A program made the translations under genes and the position numbers. Source: Salipaludibacillus aurantiacus (GTDB lineage Bacteria; Bacillota; Bacilli; Bacillales; Salisediminibacteriaceae). From it: DNA of 64,000 nt. Positions 60,918 to 64,000 of this stretch are shown one piece after another. The notes under the pieces are model-generated. The model was not told the DNA's origin and did not search any database. It was given only the letters and a program-made list of their open reading frames with translations. Within the stretch, counting starts at the first letter, position 1; every line of letters starts with the position of its first letter. Where the stretch lies: the NCBI RefSeq assembly GCF_900111295.1, contig NZ_FOGT01000016.1, forward strand, positions 1 to 64,000. Reading direction: 5' to 3'.

Positions 60918-61079
60918 GGTGCTCTCCTTCCTCACTTTCCCACCTTTACTATACAATGAGTGAAAAAGGTACGTAAAGTTTCCAGATAGGACAGAGGTTG
61001 GGAAGTGTGTTAAAATAAAGGTTATATTCCTCAGACCGGCAAGTGTTAAACGGTCTTTTGCATAAAGGGTGAGCATAAT

Positions 61080-61766
61080 TTGAAACTAACCATAAATGAT
61101 TTTACAGATGCTTTGCTTGAAGGGGATCATGCAAAGTCGCTGAGCATTGTTAATAAGTGGCGGGATAATTATACAAGGTTCTATATATATAATAAACTGA
61201 TTACCCCTGCGATGTACGAAATAGGGCGCAGGTGGCAGGCCAATGAGATTTCAGTCGCCCAGGAGCATCTGGCAACGGCCGTCTGTGATTTCGTCCTCAC
61301 GCAGACAGAACACGAACTGGTAAGGTATTCTCCTGCACCGGAAGCAACCCCGAAGGCCTTGTTCTTCACAGTTGAAAATGAACACCATTACCTTGGTATG
61401 AAAATGGTATCTATTTTATTCAGGGAGAAACAGTGGAATGTTAAATATTACCAGTCTGATTTACCGGTTGACCATGTGATGAATGAAATAGTACAGTGGA
61501 AACCCGGCGTCATAGGGCTGTCGTTTTCTATCGTACACAGGGCAAACGGTCTGACTTCCTATTTAAAAAAATTCAGTGAACTGGACTACGAGCCTGAAAT
61601 CCTGGTAGGCGGCCGATTAATGAACCAGTACGATTTTTCGTCGATCGGTCCCCCAAACACGACATTTATACAAAACCTGGACGAACTGAATCACTGGTTT
61701 AATCAATATACTGAAAACAGGCGGGATGACTTGGATGGAGACAAAGATACCACTTCCATTATTTAA
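61080..61766 (+). CDS. Stand-alone CarH-type cobalamin-binding (light-sensor-like) protein
   Basis: 228 residues. A four-helix cap (about 1-85) carries W52-x9-E62-H63 (W...QEHLAT), the motif by which CarH/LitR photoreceptors hold adenosylcobalamin. The Rossmann B12-binding domain (about 90-205) has E101-x-H103-x-x-G106 in ENEHHYLGMKM, the lower-ligand motif, and GLSFSIV and LVGGRLM. The MerR DNA-binding domain of CarH is absent, so the signal must go to a protein partner. The next gene, a STAS protein, overlaps its end. TTG start; the ribosome site AAGGGTGAG is moderate. Light sensing is inferred from the motif. Confidence 0.88.
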   Translation: MKLTINDFTDALLEGDHAKSLSIVNKWRDNYTRFYIYNKLITPAMYEIGRRWQANEISVAQEHLATAVCDFVLTQTEHELVRYSPAPEATPKALFFTVENEHHYLGMKMVSILFREKQWNVKYYQSDLPVDHVMNEIVQWKPGVIGLSFSIVHRANGLTSYLKKFSELDYEPEILVGGRLMNQYDFSSIGPPNTTFIQNLDELNHWFNQYTENRRDDLDGDKDTTSII

Positions 61767-62490
61767 AATAGATAAAGAATTTAATATACTCGAGTTCACA
61801 GGAACTGCCGCTGACTTTTTTCCGGAAACTGAAAGCCTCTACCAGATAATTGACCGGGACAGCCATACTAAATTAAAAAACTGTCTTATAAACGGGGACG
61901 CAGCCCTCACCTTTGAAATTAACGCCAAAACAAAACAGGAGCCGTTGGAACTTTTTAAAGTGTTTGCTCAATGGAAGGGTTCGGAAGCGTTTTGTGTTTT
62001 TGTCCCGGCTAATCAGGACTACCATCTTGTCCATAAGCAGCTTGAAGAGTTACAGAAGAGGCTCTCGGAAACAAATTTCGAACTCTATGAAAAGAAAGAA
62101 CAGTTATCTTCTGCAATGGACCGTACAAACAGACTTTCAGGGCCGTATATAGAATTGAGTGATACACTGGCTCTGTTGCCGATATTTGGAGATTTATCCG
62201 AAGAAAAGATTAAAGCCGTACAGGAACATGCTATTCAAAAAGCTTACGATAATAAACCTGAAAGAGTCCTGGTGGATTTTACAGGAGTTGGAGTAGTGGA
62301 AGAAAGCGGTGTCCTGCAATTAAAAGACATGGTGCTGGTATTTAAGCAGATGGGAATGGACGTTGTTGTAATTGGTCTTTCACCGGATCAGGCAAGAGTA
62401 CTCAAACCTTACCGTACTGAATTGGAACTTGATTTTGAGAGGAACGCTAAAGTGTCTATAAAAAAATGGCTTGTGAAGGAATATCTTTAA
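61735..62490 (+). CDS. PAS-like / STAS domain protein (RsbR-type stressosome component)
   Basis: 251 residues from ATG at 61735 (GGCGGG nine bases upstream; ATG at 61726 is an alternative). Residues about 1-100 look PAS-like (PLFKIDKEFNILEFTGTAAD), about 100-145 are coiled coil, and about 145-250 are STAS (LALLPIFGDLSEEKI, RVLVDFTGVGVVEESGVLQL, GMDVVVIGLSPDQARVL). RsbR-type proteins form the stressosome and control sigma-B. At the usual phospho-Thr region this protein reads VVEESG. The gene overlaps the cobalamin-sensor gene by 32 bases, implying joint function. A terminator follows. Confidence 0.85.
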   Translation: METKIPLPLFKIDKEFNILEFTGTAADFFPETESLYQIIDRDSHTKLKNCLINGDAALTFEINAKTKQEPLELFKVFAQWKGSEAFCVFVPANQDYHLVHKQLEELQKRLSETNFELYEKKEQLSSAMDRTNRLSGPYIELSDTLALLPIFGDLSEEKIKAVQEHAIQKAYDNKPERVLVDFTGVGVVEESGVLQLKDMVLVFKQMGMDVVVIGLSPDQARVLKPYRTELELDFERNAKVSIKKWLVKEYL

Positions 62491-62547
62491 AAAAGTCTTT
62501 CTAACTGGTTTTGCCGGGTTAGTTAGCAAATAAATGAGGCTAAAGTG

Positions 62548-62584
62548 CTGAAAAAGACCGCGGTGGGTGCCGGGGTCTTTTTTA
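62548..62584 (+). terminator. Terminator of the B12-sensor/STAS pair
   Basis: AAAAAGACC / GGTCTTTTT stem with T-run. Confidence 0.8.
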
Positions 62585-62941
62585 CTGCCCTATAACAGCA
62601 GATTCCCGTTATGAAAATGAGCACATTTTCACCCGGCGTATATAGGGATAAACTACAGGCTTACAAGAAATATATTGACAATTTATCTGAAAATTTGAAA
62701 TAATGTGATAGTAAAACCTTCTGTTACATATGGCTTCACACAGCTTAAACAGTCCATTCCGGTTGCTTAAAAGTGGAATGTCAGGGCGTTTTCAGCTGGA
62801 GTCTGCTGATTTTAAAAGGATGTCCTTTGTGAAGGACCATTAAAATATCAGTACTGTTCAATAACAGACAGTTATATAATATGTCAAAGTCTTTTCTGCG
62901 CCAAAAGGATAAAAGAAAAAATGATACGAGGAGGGATTCGA
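62585..62941. other. Leader/intergenic region with hairpins
   Basis: Contains TTGACA at about 62676 without an ideal -10, inverted repeats CATTCC...GGAATG (about 62755-62781) and GTCCTT-TGTG-AAGGAC (about 62822-62837), and TATAAT at 62875-62880. No gene was recognised. The hairpins could be part of a structured leader of the following small-membrane-protein/symporter genes. Confidence 0.4.
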
Positions 62942-63124
62942 ATGGCCGCTCTAATTATTTTCTGGATATTTGCTGCAGCCACAGTCGCACTTACGATCAA
63001 ATTTAGAAAACCGGTATTACTGACACTGCCTTTTCTTGCGATGGGGGTTTATTTAGTTATTCAGATAGCTATGGTTCCTATGCCTTTTATGGAAACGGTA
63101 AGGTTCATATTTGATTTAAGATAG
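62942..63124 (+). CDS. Small membrane protein, 60 residues
   Basis: MAALIIFWIFAAATVALTIK, FRKPVLLTLPFLAMGVYLVI: two transmembrane helices and almost no soluble part. GAGGAGGG lies eight bases before the ATG. No family recognised. First in a run of small membrane genes leading to the symporter. Confidence 0.7.
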   Translation: MAALIIFWIFAAATVALTIKFRKPVLLTLPFLAMGVYLVIQIAMVPMPFMETVRFIFDLR

Positions 63125-63146
63125 CTGTTTTAGGGAGGAATATTAA

Positions 63147-63443
63147 ATGTCTTCAACTAAAGAAAAGAATCGCCGGACTCTCTTCTGCCCCTCCTGCAAC
63201 AGCCCGAACATGATCGTTATATCAAAAGCCAGATATATGATTATGATGACAGTTCTGCCCGTCATCGTTTCAGCAGTGATTGCAGTTATGTTCCACCCGG
63301 TCTTTCTGCTGTTTATTCCCGGACTGATTTGGATGAATAAAATGATAGCTGACAGAAAAGCACCGCTTATTATTTGCAGAGAATGCCAAGCACATTCACA
63401 GGGAAATCCGGCTGCAAACCGGGCGCACGACACAAATGGGTAA
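63147..63443 (+). CDS. Zinc-ribbon membrane protein, 98 residues
   Basis: N-terminal CPSC (C14/C17) and C-terminal CREC (C77/C80) flank two hydrophobic helices (about 28-66), so both half-ribbons lie on the same (cytoplasmic) side and can jointly bind zinc. No known family. GGGAGG precedes ATG; 22 bp after the preceding small gene. Confidence 0.7.
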   Translation: MSSTKEKNRRTLFCPSCNSPNMIVISKARYMIMMTVLPVIVSAVIAVMFHPVFLLFIPGLIWMNKMIADRKAPLIICRECQAHSQGNPAANRAHDTNG

Positions 63444-63556
63444 AAATGAAAGCGTTTACTATGATAAGGGAGGGTTCTAAGTGAAGAAATAAGAGAGAAA
63501 GCCATGCAAACAACCAGCAGGATGTAAAAGCTTATTGAAAAAGGAGGGTTTGACAC

Positions 63557-63862
63557 GTGAAAAAGGTCAAAAAGGAAGTAGCTGATAAGTATTTTAAAAC
63601 ACGAGTGACAATGATCGCCATTTTTTTATTCATTGGTTTTCTTGTCTCATTCGGAGTGGTATTTTTTGCAGAGCAAATAAACGAGAGCGGCGTCTATATT
63701 ATGGGGATGCCCGCACATTATTATATGGGAGCCCAGGGGGCAGTGGTAACGTTTATTGTTCTCCTCTTTTTAAATGCTGTCATAAACGACAGAGTAGATA
63801 AGAAGTTCGGAATTGACGAGTCACGAAACGAACAGATCAGCAAAACCGGGACAGACCATTAA
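63557..63862 (+). CDS. DUF4212 small subunit of a sodium/solute symporter
   Basis: 101 residues. Two helices with the DUF4212 pattern: KYFKTRVTMIAIFLFIGFLV, GMPAHYYMGAQGAVVTFIVL and NDRVDKKFGID. This family is the short partner of SSS-type symporters (acetate/substrate transport) and almost always precedes the large subunit, as here. GTG start after AAAGGAGGG. Together they import a small organic acid with sodium (inference). Confidence 0.85.
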   Translation: MKKVKKEVADKYFKTRVTMIAIFLFIGFLVSFGVVFFAEQINESGVYIMGMPAHYYMGAQGAVVTFIVLLFLNAVINDRVDKKFGIDESRNEQISKTGTDH

Positions 63863-63941
63863 AAAGTCAAGCCAGTTAAGGTTTTGCCAGAAAATAAAAA
63901 GGTGAACACGATGGTTGAATTTATAAGGGGGAACCTATTAG

Positions 63942-64000
63942 ATGGATCAACAAGCCTTAGTTTCACTCACGCTGATTATTTTAACATTTGCTCTTTATAT
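63942..64000 (+). CDS. Sodium:solute symporter large subunit (5' end only)
   Basis: Partial gene cut by the window edge. MDQQALVSLTLIILTFALY is the first transmembrane segment of SSS-family symporters that pair with DUF4212 proteins. AAGGGGGAA lies eight bases before the ATG. Only 19 codons are visible, so the assignment rests on the neighbour. Confidence 0.7.
   Translation, partial: MDQQALVSLTLIILTFALY

Noticed and set aside
63470..63492. Tiny ORF GTG-AAG-AAA-TAA after a GGGAGGG site
   Set aside because: Three codons only; probably a relic or chance Shine-Dalgarno match, no support for function.

Overview
The window looks like a chromosomal segment of a spore-forming, low-to-mid GC Bacillaceae. 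The spore genes sspP, sspN and tlp surround acnA in the order known from Bacillus subtilis (sspP, acnA, sspN, thioesterase yneP, tlp, yneQ), and strong AGGAGG ribosome sites, sigma-A promoters and rho-independent terminators are everywhere. A DUF368 (PopT-type) protein, an antiporter remnant and a sodium/solute symporter fit a salt- or alkali-adapted lifestyle, but that is inference. A fused pyruvate-type:ferredoxin oxidoreductase, a Ric/ScdA iron-sulfur repair protein and a selenocysteine pathway point to facultative anaerobic or redox-versatile metabolism.

Layout. 1-93 is the 3' end of a group II intron. 202-2361 holds two DUF2382 stress-type proteins and a repeat-bearing lipoprotein. 2475-16686 is a mixed housekeeping/accessory stretch: MBL hydrolase with a probable ATA start, tautomerase, GNATs, DUF368, secreted Xaa-Pro dipeptidyl-peptidase, methyltransferases, family-5 uracil-DNA glycosylase, stand-alone trpB, a PII protein next to a decapitated antiporter, and two Nudix hydrolases. 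16745-17110 is a noncoding array of about seven 52-bp tandem repeats. 17345-20885 is a selenium locus: selD with an in-frame UGA at codon 21, a divergent 82-residue SelW-like protein with a CxxU motif whose frame is also interrupted by UGA, a 45-residue membrane protein, and selA. Simple ORF calling truncates SelD and misses the SelW-like protein entirely. 20887-34494 is the acnA/spore-protein neighbourhood with a NlpC/P60 hydrolase, DUF421 protein, VanZ, a TVP38-type protein, a DMT exporter, a tandem AAA+ ATPase and nadE. 35514-46870 carries a degenerate EAL protein, a LemA/HtpX/VTT/DUF2207-like group, YhcN- and YwpF-like proteins, an amidohydrolase, Ric and a lipoprotein cyclophilin.

47061-50948 is a five-gene YtrA-type operon: two ABC modules and a GntR regulator under a promoter overlapped by a perfect inverted repeat. 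51396-57101 contains CheV, a YhfH-like zinc ribbon, DUF3891 and the two-gene PFOR. 57385-61000 has an HD hydrolase, a PfpI-family protein, an alpha/beta hydrolase and an MFS exporter. 61080-62490 encodes a CarH-type cobalamin light-sensor domain without DNA-binding domain, translationally coupled to a PAS-like/STAS protein resembling stressosome RsbR proteins. The window ends in small membrane proteins and the DUF4212 plus large subunit of a sodium/solute symporter, the last gene being cut by the edge.

The strongest candidates for something under-described are the two UGA-recoded genes with their downstream hairpins and the B12-sensor/STAS pair. No tRNA, rRNA, CRISPR array or complete insertion sequence was recognised.
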